64,000 nucleotides of DNA from JBHGXV01 sp041920505 (GTDB taxonomy: Bacteria > Bacillota > Bacilli > Brevibacillales > Brevibacillaceae): the NCBI GenBank assembly GCA_041920505.1, contig JBHGXV010000051.1, forward strand, positions 1 through 64,000. Direction: 5' to 3'. The translations under genes were made by a program, and so were the position numbers. Of this stretch, positions 1 through 8,504 are shown piece by piece. Every line of letters begins with the position of its first letter. Within the stretch, counting starts at the first letter, position 1. The notes under the pieces were generated by a model. That model was not told where the DNA came from. It saw only the letters and a list, made by a program, of their open reading frames with translations, and did no database searches.

Positions 1-541
1 CCGGTTTCAGTTCGCCCGCCTGCACCCGCCGGGCCAACTGCGCAAACGCGTGGACAAGCTCGGTCCGCCCGCCGTAGTTGAGCGCGAAGTTAAGCTGAAG
101 ACCGGTGTTGTGTTTCGTCCGCTCTTCCGCCGCCTCCAACGCTTCCAGCGTGTGCACAGGCAGTCCTTCCTTGACCCCCAGCATGCGCAGCCGAACATTC
201 CGTTCGATTAATTCATCCAATTCTGTCGAAAGAAATTCCTGGGGCAATTTCATCAAAAAGTCCACTTCTTCGCGCGGACGCTTCCAGTTTTCCGTGGAAA
301 ACGCGTACATCGTCATCGTTTTGACGCCGATTTCGTCGGCCGCCTTGACGATTTCCTTGACGGTGTTCATCCCCGCCCGATGGCCGAAAAAACGCGGCAG
401 ATTGCGCATTTTGGCCCATCTGCCGTTCCCGTCCATGATCACCGCGATATGCGCCGGGATTTCGCCACACTCGTCAAATTCAAGGGGTTTGTCGTTTTGA
501 TTGGCTTTGCGGGCCAACATCTGTCCGATACGTTCTAGCAT
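1..541 (-). CDS. uppS: Isoprenyl transferase (undecaprenyl diphosphate synthase), 3' part cut by window edge
   Basis: The first 180 codons of a cis-prenyltransferase, read from ATG at 541 and running off the left edge without a stop. It makes undecaprenyl diphosphate, the lipid carrier for cell-wall synthesis, from FPP and IPP. Visible family motifs are MDGNGRWAK with the catalytic Asp at residue 37, an HRAG motif, STENWKRP and NYGGR. A G-rich Shine-Dalgarno (GGGGGA) lies about 7 nt before the ATG. It is the last visible gene of the rpsB-tsf-pyrH-frr-uppS series, the usual Bacilli order. Confidence 0.95.
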   Translation of the reverse strand, partial: MLERIGQMLARKANQNDKPLEFDECGEIPAHIAVIMDGNGRWAKMRNLPRFFGHRAGMNTVKEIVKAADEIGVKTMTMYAFSTENWKRPREEVDFLMKLPQEFLSTELDELIERNVRLRMLGVKEGLPVHTLEALEAAEERTKHNTGLQLNFALNYGGRTELVHAFAQLARRVQAGELKP

Positions 542-575
542 AAGTGTTCCCCCAAAAAGAGAGATATAGACATAC

Positions 576-598
576 CTCCCCCTCCGTGAGAGGGGGAG
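576..598 (-). other. Intercistronic hairpin between frr and uppS
   Basis: A perfect 9-bp inverted repeat (CTCCCCCTC / GAGGGGGAG) with a 5-nt loop lies in the 71-nt gap. No U-tract follows on either strand, so it is not a classical intrinsic terminator. It could mark RNA processing or protect the 3' end of the frr message. Confidence 0.5.
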
Positions 599-612
599 AT
601 GTGAGCCGGTGA

Positions 613-1170
613 TCAAACTTCGAGAATGTCTTTTTCCTTTTCCTTGACGATTTTGTCGACTTCGCCGATGTACTTGTCCGTGGCCTTTTGCACGGATTCC
701 TGATAGCGGCGGGATTCGTCTTCGGAAATCGCGCCGGATTTCTCCAGCTTTTTCAGTTCGTCGTTGGCGTCGCGGCGAATGTTGCGGATCGCCACTTTCG
801 CTTCCTCGCCGCTCTTGTTGGCCACTTTGACCAGTTCCTTGCGGCGCTCTTCCGTGAGCGGCGGAATGGCGATGCGGATGATGCTGCCGTCATTGGTCGG
901 CGTGAGCCCCAGATCGGACTGCATGATCGCCTTGTCGATGTCCTTGAGTGCGCTCTTGTCCCACGGCTGGATCGTCAACAGGCGCGGCTCCGGCGCACTG
1001 ATGTTGGCCAGTTGGCTGATCGGCGTCGGCGTGCCGTAGTAGTCAACAACGATCTTATCGAGAAGCGCCGGGGTAGCGCGCCCGGCCCGCAGCGTCGCCA
1101 GGTCTTTTTTCAGTGTCGCGACTGCTTTCGACATACGGTCTTCCATTTCTTTTAGTACAGTTTGTGGCAT
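613..1170 (-). CDS. frr: Ribosome recycling factor
   Basis: 185 residues, the normal RRF length. It splits post-termination ribosomes together with EF-G. The central LLTIQPWDKSALKDIDKAI stretch and the helical C-terminal half (KAKVAIRNIRRDAND-like region, then a lysine/glutamate-rich coiled coil) are typical. The ATG overlaps the stop of pyrH by one base (TAATG), which points to translational coupling. uppS follows after a 71-nt gap that contains a hairpin. Confidence 0.97.
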   Translation of the reverse strand: MPQTVLKEMEDRMSKAVATLKKDLATLRAGRATPALLDKIVVDYYGTPTPISQLANISAPEPRLLTIQPWDKSALKDIDKAIMQSDLGLTPTNDGSIIRIAIPPLTEERRKELVKVANKSGEEAKVAIRNIRRDANDELKKLEKSGAISEDESRRYQESVQKATDKYIGEVDKIVKEKEKDILEV

Positions 1171-1895
1171 TAGGCATCCCCCTTTACAATCGTTCCGATT
1201 TTTTCCCCCATGACCGCGCGGCGAATGTTGCCTTCTTCGGTGATGGAGAAGACAATCAGTGGAATGTGGTTATCCATGCACAGGCTGGACGCGGTCGAAT
1301 CCATCACGCCCAAGCCTTGGTTCAGCATCTCCAGATAGGTAAGTTGCTCGTATTTTTTCGCAGTCGGATCGACGCTCGGGTCGGCGGTGTAAACGCCGTC
1401 CACCTTGTTTTTCGCCATCAGGATGACTTCCGCCTCGATCTCGGCGGCGCGCAAGGCAGCAGTCGTATCCGTGGAAAAGAATGGATTACCGGTTCCGGCG
1501 GCAAAGATCACCACGCGGTTTTTCTCCAGGTGGCGAATCGCTCTCCGCCGTATGTAAGGTTCAGCCACTTGACGCATTTCGATCGAGGTTTGGACGCGCG
1601 TCGGCACGTTAACCTTTTCCAGCCCGTCCTGCAACGCCAGTGCGTTCATGATCGTGGCGAGCATGCCCATGTAGTCCGCCGTCGCCCGGTCCATTCCCTT
1701 GGAACTGCCGGACAGACCGCGCCAGATGTTGCCGCCGCCGACGACGATGGCCACTTGCACCCCCAGTTCTACAATCTCCTTGATCTGGTTGGCGATGGAA
1801 AAGATCACGTTCGGGTCGATGCCGTACCCCACTTCTCCGGCCAGCGCTTCCCCACTCAACTTTAACACAATCCGTTTATAGGCAGGTAGTGGCAT
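1170..1895 (-). CDS. pyrH: UMP kinase
   Basis: 241 residues from ATG at 1895. The frame stays open 22 codons upstream, but this start matches the usual family length and has a G-rich ribosome site (GGGGGCC). It phosphorylates UMP to UDP in pyrimidine nucleotide synthesis and belongs to the amino acid kinase fold. Motifs are KLSGEAL near residue 12, the GGGNIWRG loop, DRATADYMGM, GTGNPFFSTDT and KVDGVYTADP. It is preceded by a terminator after tsf and is coupled to frr. Confidence 0.96.
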   Translation of the reverse strand: MPLPAYKRIVLKLSGEALAGEVGYGIDPNVIFSIANQIKEIVELGVQVAIVVGGGNIWRGLSGSSKGMDRATADYMGMLATIMNALALQDGLEKVNVPTRVQTSIEMRQVAEPYIRRRAIRHLEKNRVVIFAAGTGNPFFSTDTTAALRAAEIEAEVILMAKNKVDGVYTADPSVDPTAKKYEQLTYLEMLNQGLGVMDSTASSLCMDNHIPLIVFSITEEGNIRRAVMGEKIGTIVKGDA

Positions 1896-1944
1896 GTGCA
1901 AAGGCCCCCATTCATTTCCGATTTTACCTCGTCTCTCACGCTTT

Positions 1945-1977
1945 AAAAATAGGGAACACAAAGGTGTTCCCTATTTT
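1945..1977 (-). terminator. Intrinsic terminator after tsf
   Basis: A long inverted repeat (AGGGAACAC / GTGTTCCCT, loop of 4) is extended by A/T pairs to about 14 bp. In the tsf direction it ends in a T5 run. It separates tsf from pyrH, and its symmetry may let it act in both directions. Confidence 0.85.
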
Positions 1978-1983
1978 TTCTCC

Positions 1984-2871
1984 TTACTGCTTATTCACTT
2001 GCGCCATGACTTCTGCGGCGAAGTCTTCCTGTTTCTTCTCGATGCCTTCGCCCACTTGGAAGCGAACGAACGTTTTCGCGGTTGCGCCGGCTTCTTTCAA
2101 GAGAGCGGATACTTTCTTGTCCGGGTCTTTGACGAACGGTTGTTCCACGAGGCAGAACTCCTCGAAGAATTTGGAGAGGCGGCCTTCCACCATTTTCTCC
2201 ACGATGTTCGCCGGTTTGCCTTCTGCCAGCGCCTGATTTTTCAGCACTTCGCGTTCGCGCTCGATCTCGTCGGCGGACACTTCTTCACGGGTGACAAAAC
2301 GCGGGTTGGCCGCAGCCGCGTGCATCGCCACGTCTTTGGCCAGCGCCTGATCGCTGGTGCCTTCGAGCACAACCAGCACGCCGATTTTGCCGCCCATATG
2401 CAGATATTCGCCGAAAACGCCATTATCCGGCTTTTCCAGGACAGCCAGGCGGCGGAACGAGATGTTTTCGCCGATGGTGGCGATTTTCTCGTTGATGACT
2501 TGGGAGAGCGCGTCGCCTTGGCCTTTGAACGGTTGCTCCAGCGCCGCCTCCACAGTAGCCGGACGTTGGGTTACCACGTGCTCGGCAATATCTTTTACCA
2601 GTGTTTGGAATTCCGGGTTTTTCGCCACGAAGTCGGTTTCGCAGTTGACTTCGACGATGGCGCCGACATTGCCGGAAACGGCGATGGCGGTCAACCCTTC
2701 AGCCGCGATGCGGCCCGCTTTTTTCGCCGCTTTTGCGATCCCGCGCTCACTCAACAGGTCGATCGCTATTTCCATGACGCCGTTGGTTTCTTCCAAGGCA
2801 TTTTTACAATCCATCATCCCTGCGCCGGGACGTTCGCGCAGTTCTTTTACGGCTTGTGCACTGATCGCCAT
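1984..2871 (-). CDS. tsf: Translation elongation factor Ts
   Basis: 295 residues. It is the nucleotide exchange factor of EF-Tu. The N-terminal UBA-like segment (ELRERPGAGMMDCKNAL) and the signature ETDFVAKN are plain. The Shine-Dalgarno AAGGAGG lies 9 nt before the ATG. It follows rpsB in the universal rpsB-tsf pair, with an attenuator-like terminator between the two. Confidence 0.97.
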   Translation of the reverse strand: MAISAQAVKELRERPGAGMMDCKNALEETNGVMEIAIDLLSERGIAKAAKKAGRIAAEGLTAIAVSGNVGAIVEVNCETDFVAKNPEFQTLVKDIAEHVVTQRPATVEAALEQPFKGQGDALSQVINEKIATIGENISFRRLAVLEKPDNGVFGEYLHMGGKIGVLVVLEGTSDQALAKDVAMHAAAANPRFVTREEVSADEIEREREVLKNQALAEGKPANIVEKMVEGRLSKFFEEFCLVEQPFVKDPDKKVSALLKEAGATAKTFVRFQVGEGIEKKQEDFAAEVMAQVNKQ

Positions 2872-2910
2872 GAATATAATCCTCCTTGGGGTGTTGGTTT
2901 CTGTTCGACT

Positions 2911-2949
2911 AAAAAAGGTGGACGGGGTTCTGAAACCCTCAGTCCACCC
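2911..2949 (-). terminator. Intrinsic terminator or attenuator between rpsB and tsf
   Basis: Stem GGTGGAC / GTCCACC with an inner GGGTT / AACCC pairing, followed on the minus strand by a T6 run. Its place inside the rpsB-tsf unit suggests partial read-through, giving different dosage of S2 and EF-Ts. Confidence 0.85.
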
Positions 2950-2956
2950 TCGTTTC

Positions 2957-3661
2957 TTACGCCGTCGTGGTTTGTTCTCCGCCTTGGCTGCCTTCGAGAA
3001 GAGCGTCCGCCATTTTGCTGGTCAACAGCTTGACCGCGCGAATCGCGTCGTCGTTACCCGGAATCACGTAGTCGATTTCATCCGGATCGCAGTTGGTGTC
3101 GACGATCGCTACGATCGGGATGCCCAGCTTGCGAGCTTCGGCAACCGCGATGCGCTCTTTGCGAGGGTCGATGACGAACAGCGCGTCTGGCAGTTTGTCC
3201 ATGTTGGCGATCCCGCCGAGGAATTTTTCCAGACGTTCTTTCTCTTTGCGGAGAATGATGACTTCTTTCTTCGGCAGAACGTCGAACGTGCCGTCCTCTT
3301 CCATCCGCTTCAACTCAGCCAGACGGGCGGTGCGCTTCTGGATGGTGGCGAAGTTCGTCAGGGTGCCGCCCAGCCAGCGTTGGTTGATGTAGTAGTGGCC
3401 GGTGCGTTCCGCTTCTTCTTTTACGGAATCTTGCGCCTGTTTCTTGGTGCCGACAAACAGCATTTTGCCGCCGTTGGCAGCCAGTTCGCGGACAAAGTTG
3501 TACGCTTCTTCCACTTTTTTGACCGTTTTTTGCAGGTCGATGATGTAGATACCGTTACGTTCGGTGAAAATATAGCGTTCCATTTTCGGGTTCCAGCGGC
3601 GAGTTTGGTGACCGAAGTGAACACCAGCCTCAAGCAGCTGTTTCATGGAGATAACCGCCAT
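2957..3661 (-). CDS. rpsB: Small-subunit ribosomal protein S2 (uS2)
   Basis: 234 residues from ATG at 3661. The open frame extends 18 codons upstream, but AGGAGGT sits 6 nt before this ATG and the MAVISMKQLLEAGVHFG start is the family one. The motifs HQTRRWNPKM and the RWLGGTLTN segment identify it. It opens the rpsB-tsf-pyrH-frr unit, with its own promoter at 3787-3815. Confidence 0.97.
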   Translation of the reverse strand: MAVISMKQLLEAGVHFGHQTRRWNPKMERYIFTERNGIYIIDLQKTVKKVEEAYNFVRELAANGGKMLFVGTKKQAQDSVKEEAERTGHYYINQRWLGGTLTNFATIQKRTARLAELKRMEEDGTFDVLPKKEVIILRKEKERLEKFLGGIANMDKLPDALFVIDPRKERIAVAEARKLGIPIVAIVDTNCDPDEIDYVIPGNDDAIRAVKLLTSKMADALLEGSQGGEQTTTA

Positions 3662-3786
3662 ATTATCACACCTCCTCTTTCCATGGTTTTTTGTGTCTAC
3701 CTCCGCCTCCCGCATCTTCCGACAAAACTACCGAACGTAGCACCCTTGCCGGAATTGGGCGGCGTGTGTAATCAACACCGAAGAAA

Positions 3787-3815
3787 ACTATAACATATGG
3801 ATAAACCAATTGCAA
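3787..3815 (-). promoter_or_regulatory. Sigma-A promoter of rpsB with a leader of about 120 nt
   Basis: On the minus strand, TTGCAA (-35), a spacer of exactly 17 bp and TATAGT (-10). Transcription would start near 3780 and leave a leader of about 120 nt before the rpsB ribosome site. A leader this long would suit S2 autoregulation, but I could not match a known structure by eye. Confidence 0.65.
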
Positions 3816-3843
3816 GAAACGTCCCAGGCAAAATTTTACCCGA

Positions 3844-4512
3844 TTATGAAGCGGGCGGAGTGGTGAGGATGCGGGCGATCTCCTCCGGCGGCGTGCCTTT
3901 GGCGATCCGGTAGGTGCCTACCCGGATGCGGTTGAGCAACTGTTTCTCGCGCAGCAGTTGCACAAACCCGTTGTTTTGCGGCAGCAGACCGGCCTTGACC
4001 AGGATCGCCGCGGCCTGGGTGGCGTTGGTGCGATAGGGGATGTACACGGTCACCAGTTCCGGAGCGGGTTTGGGCGCGGTCGGCGCCACGTTCCCTGTCG
4101 GGGCGCTCGGCGGCGTCGGCATTGTGCCCCCTTGCGGCATCGTCGGAGGTGTGGGCGGTGTGCTGGCCTGCGGCGCTGTCGGTGCCTCATCCCTTGTCAG
4201 GGTCGTGGCGGGGGAGGATGCGCCGTTGCCCGGCGGAGTCGTCTGTCCGGCGGGCGCTGTCCCTGATCCCTGGGGTTTCTGCGACGCTGTCGCCGCCGGG
4301 GCCGTCTTGTCCGCGCCGCCTTGCTGCTTGTCGCGGAGCAACTGGTCGTACTCCTGTTTGCTCAGGACGACCAAATCCTGCGAAAAGGCGGCGGCGCGTA
4401 TCTGTTCCGCTGTCATCGCCTGCTTGGGGGGTGTTGGCGGAAAGACCAGCAAAAAACCGGCGGCGAAGACGAGTCCGGCTCCGAAACCGCCCAGGAAAGC
4501 CCGGCTACTCAT
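3844..4512 (-). CDS. Membrane-anchored protein with a YceG/MltG-type LysM-like C-terminal segment
   Basis: 222 residues. There is one N-terminal membrane segment (about residues 8-26), then a Pro/Thr/Ala-rich extracytoplasmic linker (about 70-150). The C-terminal segment (about 152-222) has the pattern of the LysM-like N-domain of MltG: GLLPQNNGFVQLL, VGTYRIAKGTPPEEIARIL. The catalytic transglycosylase domain of MltG is absent, so a wall-binding rather than wall-cutting role is likely. It overlaps the upstream gene by 8 nt (ATGAGTAG) and is the last gene of the fla/che series before rpsB. Confidence 0.7.
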   Translation of the reverse strand: MSSRAFLGGFGAGLVFAAGFLLVFPPTPPKQAMTAEQIRAAAFSQDLVVLSKQEYDQLLRDKQQGGADKTAPAATASQKPQGSGTAPAGQTTPPGNGASSPATTLTRDEAPTAPQASTPPTPPTMPQGGTMPTPPSAPTGNVAPTAPKPAPELVTVYIPYRTNATQAAAILVKAGLLPQNNGFVQLLREKQLLNRIRVGTYRIAKGTPPEEIARILTTPPAS

Positions 4513-5020
4513 CCGTCTTCCTCCGATCGGCGGGAGCGGCCAGCGAGAGGATCAACTCAATCTCGCCGCGTCCCGCCCCCAGCCGTTTGGCGATCTCTTC
4601 CACGCTCATCCCCTCCTGGTTCCACTCGAACACCCGCCGGTACCGTTCCCGCAACAACAGCGTATCAGCGTCGGCCGCAGAGCGATTCGCCTCATCCGCA
4701 GAAGCCGATCCGGACGACTCCAGTTGGCCAGCCAACTGGGTCAGTCTGACCTCGGTCGCTTCCACCCGCTTGCGCAATTCGTCCAGCTCGCGCAACAACT
4801 CGGCCTTCGTCTCGCGCAGTCTGGCCATCTCCTGCTCGTTATCCTGTTTTACCTGCTGCAAAAAGCGCTTCAGTGTCTGCTCCACTTCCACGCTGGGCCA
4901 GGCCGCAGGCAATCCCGGCATCGGGGCGGTGTCGGCAGCCGCTCTGGACGACCTCAGAAAGAAGGCAACGATCATGATCAGTGCCCCCGCCCCAAACAAC
5001 AAGTATATCGGTTGATCCAT
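4505..5020 (-). CDS. SwrB/YlxL-like membrane protein with C-terminal HTH-like segment
   Basis: 171 residues. It has an N-terminal membrane anchor (about 4-22), a coiled-coil region (about 50-105) and a C-terminal helix-turn-helix-like piece (NQEGMSVEEIAKRLGAGRGE). Position and layout match B. subtilis SwrB, encoded between sigD and rpsB, which helps switch on export by the flagellar basal body. Sequence similarity to SwrB itself is low by eye, so the assignment rests on position and architecture. Confidence 0.6.
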   Translation of the reverse strand: MDQPIYLLFGAGALIMIVAFFLRSSRAAADTAPMPGLPAAWPSVEVEQTLKRFLQQVKQDNEQEMARLRETKAELLRELDELRKRVEATEVRLTQLAGQLESSGSASADEANRSAADADTLLLRERYRRVFEWNQEGMSVEEIAKRLGAGRGEIELILSLAAPADRRKTDE

Positions 5021-5041
5021 TCTCTCACCCTTGTTCTCTTT

Positions 5042-5380
5042 TTACAGCGAGATGTCGATATGCCGACCGCGCAGCGGGTCCGTCATCGGCACGTGCCCTT
5101 TGGCGCTGTTGCCCTTCTCGTGCGGTTCCGTCGCGCCCTCGGTCTGCGCCGGCGATTGCGCGTGCCGCTTCCGCTCTCTCTGCTGTTTTTCCCTGATCTG
5201 CCCCTTGGCCGGTTCGCTCATGCTTTCCGGCCGTTTCCGGGCGATTTCGTCAAGCTGTTTGCGGTCTTCGATCAGCACCTGCTGTTCGTGCATGCTTCGC
5301 TGCTGTTGCTGTTCCTGGATGCGGCTGATCTCCTGAGTGCGCGGCAGGGCCACCTGCAGTTCGACTGCCTTCAGACTCAT
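5042..5380 (-). CDS. Conserved hypothetical protein of the fla/che operon tail
   Basis: 112 residues, charged, glutamine-rich and with no membrane segment. It starts MSLKAVELQVALPRTQEI and ends RGRHIDISL. Short proteins with this opening and an HIDISL-like ending recur, as I recall, next to fapA and sigD in Paenibacillus-like genomes; no function is known to me. The middle (about 15-75) is predicted to be a long helix. It lies 16 nt after fapA and 21 nt before the SwrB-like gene, so it is co-transcribed. Confidence 0.6.
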   Translation of the reverse strand: MSLKAVELQVALPRTQEISRIQEQQQQRSMHEQQVLIEDRKQLDEIARKRPESMSEPAKGQIREKQQRERKRHAQSPAQTEGATEPHEKGNSAKGHVPMTDPLRGRHIDISL

Positions 5381-5396
5381 GGCTCCTCATCTCCTT

Positions 5397-6800
5397 TTAG
5401 ACGAGTGGCGAAGCGGTGATTTCACCGTGAAGCACGTGGAAACGGGTACGGGGAAACTCCTGTTTGATGAACCGAACCAGTTTGCCGAACACCAGCTTGA
5501 TGCCGGGGTACATCACCTGGTATACGTCCACCACAGCCAGGGAATCGCTGCCGATCTCCTGTTCCAGTTCCTTTTTGCGCGTTTCCAGTTGTTTGATCTC
5601 CTTTTCCAGAATCAGCCGGGTGTTGGTCAGCTTGATTTGCAGCATCTTCTTCTCCGGGGGCAGTTCCTTGCCTGTCTGCAGCAGATGGTTCAGCACACCC
5701 AGTCCTTGATCGGTTTTCTTCAGATTGTCGTAATGCCCCTGCAATTCTGTGATGACCTGCTGCAGTTCGTTTCGCATCTGCGGCTTGACCCCCACTTCGA
5801 GAACAGTGGGCGTCGCCGTGGAATTGCCGATGACGCGGGCGACGATTCTCTCTCCGGCCTGGATCGTGCCGCCGATAATGATGCCCTTCGGCCCGTTACA
5901 CAGCACGTTTTTGCCTGCGCGGACATTGGAGAACATAATGCTCTGCGACACGATCACATCGTTGCCGGCGGTCACATTGCCGTTTTGGATGTAGGATGTG
6001 ACCACATTGGTTCCGGCGATCACATGTCCCTTGTCCTGGGCCACGATGCCGCTCTTGATCTCGATCAGCCCGCCGGCTTCCAGTTCCGCCCCCTCGACGC
6101 TGCCGTAGATGCGGATGTCACCGGAGGCCTTGATGTGAAAACCGGTCGGCACATTGCCGCGAATTACGACTGTTCCGACAAAATCTATGTTTCCTACGCT
6201 GAAATCGACATCGCCTTTCACTTCGTAGACAGGAAAGACGCTCACCTTGTCATTGGAAAAGGACACCTGCCCGTCGATGAGCGCGTACAGCAATGTTTTG
6301 TCTTCGTTGAGGACGACGTTTTTCCCCGGCTTGATCACCGCATCCTTGCCGGGTTTGGCGGCAAGCGGCTGACCGGTTACCGTGACGCCATCCACCCCTT
6401 TTCCGGCCGGGATTTTCTGTGCCAACAACTGGCCGCGCGACACGTTGGCGATGCTGACGACCGAATAGTAATCCACCCGTCCGTCGTCCAGCTCTTTCGG
6501 CCGCTTTTCTTCCCTCCGCTCAAAGGCGTACTCGATCCGCGCGTCGCTGCCCGGCTCGGGCGCTTTTCCCGTCGCCACCCTAAGCGGAACCCCCAGATAG
6601 TCGCGAGGCTGTTGCGCGAAGCGGGTCAATGCGGCATCGTCAATGCCGTACACCACGCCCTTCTGACGGAGCAGTTCTTTCAGTTCGGACACGCTGACCG
6701 TCACTTCTTCCTCATCGCTTTTCAGCACAAGGTCTGCGGCCAGTTTGTCGTTGCTGATGATGACTTCGATCAGGCTACCCAGATTGCGCTGTGGTTGCAC
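5397..6800 (-). CDS. FapA family protein (DUF342)
   Basis: About 467 residues. I place the start at GTG 6800 because AAGGGGGTGA lies 8 nt upstream of it; an in-frame ATG at 6830 has no comparable site. The centre (about 130-330) is a glycine-rich right-handed beta-helix typical of FapA (repeated G-I-V-G turns), and a coiled coil follows (about 350-430). The family is usually encoded beside sigD in flagellar operons; the exact role is unknown. sigD is immediately upstream. Confidence 0.85.
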   Translation of the reverse strand: MQPQRNLGSLIEVIISNDKLAADLVLKSDEEEVTVSVSELKELLRQKGVVYGIDDAALTRFAQQPRDYLGVPLRVATGKAPEPGSDARIEYAFERREEKRPKELDDGRVDYYSVVSIANVSRGQLLAQKIPAGKGVDGVTVTGQPLAAKPGKDAVIKPGKNVVLNEDKTLLYALIDGQVSFSNDKVSVFPVYEVKGDVDFSVGNIDFVGTVVIRGNVPTGFHIKASGDIRIYGSVEGAELEAGGLIEIKSGIVAQDKGHVIAGTNVVTSYIQNGNVTAGNDVIVSQSIMFSNVRAGKNVLCNGPKGIIIGGTIQAGERIVARVIGNSTATPTVLEVGVKPQMRNELQQVITELQGHYDNLKKTDQGLGVLNHLLQTGKELPPEKKMLQIKLTNTRLILEKEIKQLETRKKELEQEIGSDSLAVVDVYQVMYPGIKLVFGKLVRFIKQEFPRTRFHVLHGEITASPLV

Positions 6801-6832
6801 GCCGTTCACCCCCTTCCCTTCCGTAACCATGC

Positions 6833-7621
6833 CTACATCAATTGGGATTTCCAGCGATTAAGCGAAGAGCGGAGCCGAAAGACAGCTTTGGAGTGAAGCT
6901 GGGAAATCCGCGAAGGCGACAGACTCATCACCTCGGCGATTTCGGAGAGCGTCAGTTCTTCAAAGTAAAACAGCGAGATGACCAGCCGCTCTTTCTCCGG
7001 CAACTTGTCGATCGCCTGGGTCAGCACTTCCTTCAGGCTGCTCGCCTCCGCCACCTTCTCCGGACGAGGTGTGATCTCGTCAATGATGTATGAATGGCGC
7101 TCTGTTTTCTGTTCGTCTTCCTCGCCTACCGCTTCGTCGATTGACACCATCGAGGCGAGCGATGTATCGTAGATGACCTGTTGCAGTTCTTTTTCGCTGA
7201 TGCCAAGGTATTCGCACACTTCCTGATCGGTCGGCGTGCGCAGCAAGCGCTGTTCCAGCACGCTGTACGCCTCCTCGATCTTTTTCGCTTTATCGCGAAC
7301 GGTTCTGGGAATCCAGTCGGTCTCCCGCAGACCGTCGATCATCGCGCCGCGAATCCGCCACATTGCATACGTCTCGAACTGCAAGCCGCGCGTGTGGTCG
7401 AACTTGTTCAGCGCATCCAACAGACCGAACCGGCCGTAACTGATCAGATCGTCCTTGTCGACATTGTTGGGGAGACCGATGGCAAGGCGGTTGGCAACCT
7501 TGTTGACAAGCGGCAGGAACTGCTCGATCAGCTCGTTTTCCGCCTGCTTATTCCCTTCCTCTTTCCAGGATATCCATTTATCGAATTCTTTCGCTTTGTT
7601 GTGACTGTTTACACGAGCCAT
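6833..7621 (-). CDS. sigD: Flagellar sigma factor sigma-D (FliA/WhiG family)
   Basis: 262 residues. It directs RNA polymerase to late flagellar and motility promoters. Region 2 has DLISYGRFGLLDALNKFD and the FETYAMWRIRGAMIDGLRE segment. Region 3 starts near residue 105. Region 4 has ELTLSEIAEVMSLSPSRISQL. It lies at the usual place near the end of the fla/che operon. Its late position ties its level to operon read-through, as shown in B. subtilis. The RBS GGTGG lies 7 nt before the ATG. Confidence 0.96.
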   Translation of the reverse strand: MARVNSHNKAKEFDKWISWKEEGNKQAENELIEQFLPLVNKVANRLAIGLPNNVDKDDLISYGRFGLLDALNKFDHTRGLQFETYAMWRIRGAMIDGLRETDWIPRTVRDKAKKIEEAYSVLEQRLLRTPTDQEVCEYLGISEKELQQVIYDTSLASMVSIDEAVGEEDEQKTERHSYIIDEITPRPEKVAEASSLKEVLTQAIDKLPEKERLVISLFYFEELTLSEIAEVMSLSPSRISQLHSKAVFRLRSSLNRWKSQLM

Positions 7622-7638
7622 CCAGCAACCACCAACCT

Positions 7639-8016
7639 TTATTCATCAGTCAACCGCCTGATGATGTTCGCGATGTCAGCAGGGTCTTGGGTCCGCTCGT
7701 TCCGTTCGATTCTCGGCGGTACCAGCGGTTGAAATCCGTCAGACGGTTCGTTCTCTGATGACTTGGGCACGTCTGTCTTTGGATCAGGCGGCGTGACGAG
7801 GTCGACATGGGCACCCGTTTCGGCAGGCTTGGCGTCTGGCGCAAGGATAAGGGCCAACAGGAAACGGATGACAAACGCAGCGAGAAAAAACAGGATAAAA
7901 GCACAGACAGCACGCGTCAGGGAGACGCTTACCACATTGTTGCCCAGTGCCGTCACGAACGTGATGAGAAACGCAAGCACTCCCAACCAGATGTTTAGCA
8001 ACAGTTTTCTCACCAT
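7639..8016 (-). CDS. Small two-TM membrane protein between cheD and sigD
   Basis: 125 residues with two hydrophobic segments (about 5-25 and 36-58) and a polar, proline-rich C-terminal tail of about 65 residues. The ATG lies 2 nt after the cheD stop, and AAGGAAG within the end of cheD serves as ribosome site. I do not recognise a family. Genes of this kind often fill this slot in Paenibacillus and Brevibacillus fla operons. Confidence 0.6.
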   Translation of the reverse strand: MVRKLLLNIWLGVLAFLITFVTALGNNVVSVSLTRAVCAFILFFLAAFVIRFLLALILAPDAKPAETGAHVDLVTPPDPKTDVPKSSENEPSDGFQPLVPPRIERNERTQDPADIANIIRRLTDE

Positions 8017-8018
8017 GA

Positions 8019-8504
8019 TTAGACTTCCTTAACACCTTGATTTACTGTACGAATGAGCAAGATGCCGGTGACCGAGTCCATCTCGATCGTCCGACCGCAG
8101 TTTCCGCCTGTGTCCTCGGCCACGATGGGGATACGGGCCTGCTCCAGCATGGCTTTGCAGGCCTCGACGTTTCGAGGTCCTATCCTCATCGTATCACTAC
8201 CCGAAAGAAATGAAAACATTTGCGCCCCGCCCGCGAGTTTGGCGATCAGCGAGCGCGGCGAGGCGCCTGCCCGCTCCATCTGGCGAATCAGTTCGGGAAT
8301 CGCCGTGTCGGCGTATTTGCCGATATTCAGTTCACTGCTTTTGCCCAGGGACGAATCGGGCAGCATGACGTGTGCCATTCCGGCAATCTTTCTGGCTTCA
8401 TCGTACAGGACAACGCCGACGCATGAGCCCAGTCCGGTCGTACGAAGACGGTCAGGCGGTTTTGCAACACCCAGGTCTGCCATACCGATCTTAATAATTT
8501 CCAT
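8019..8504 (-). CDS. cheD: Chemoreceptor glutamine deamidase CheD
   Basis: 161 residues. It deamidates receptor glutamines and binds CheC to raise its CheY-P phosphatase activity. The catalytic Cys28 in TTGLGSC and His45 in MAHVMLP correspond to the known Cys/His pair of the family. It overlaps the end of cheC by 14 nt, so the two partners are translated together. Confidence 0.96.
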   Translation of the reverse strand: MEIIKIGMADLGVAKPPDRLRTTGLGSCVGVVLYDEARKIAGMAHVMLPDSSLGKSSELNIGKYADTAIPELIRQMERAGASPRSLIAKLAGGAQMFSFLSGSDTMRIGPRNVEACKAMLEQARIPIVAEDTGGNCGRTIEMDSVTGILLIRTVNQGVKEV

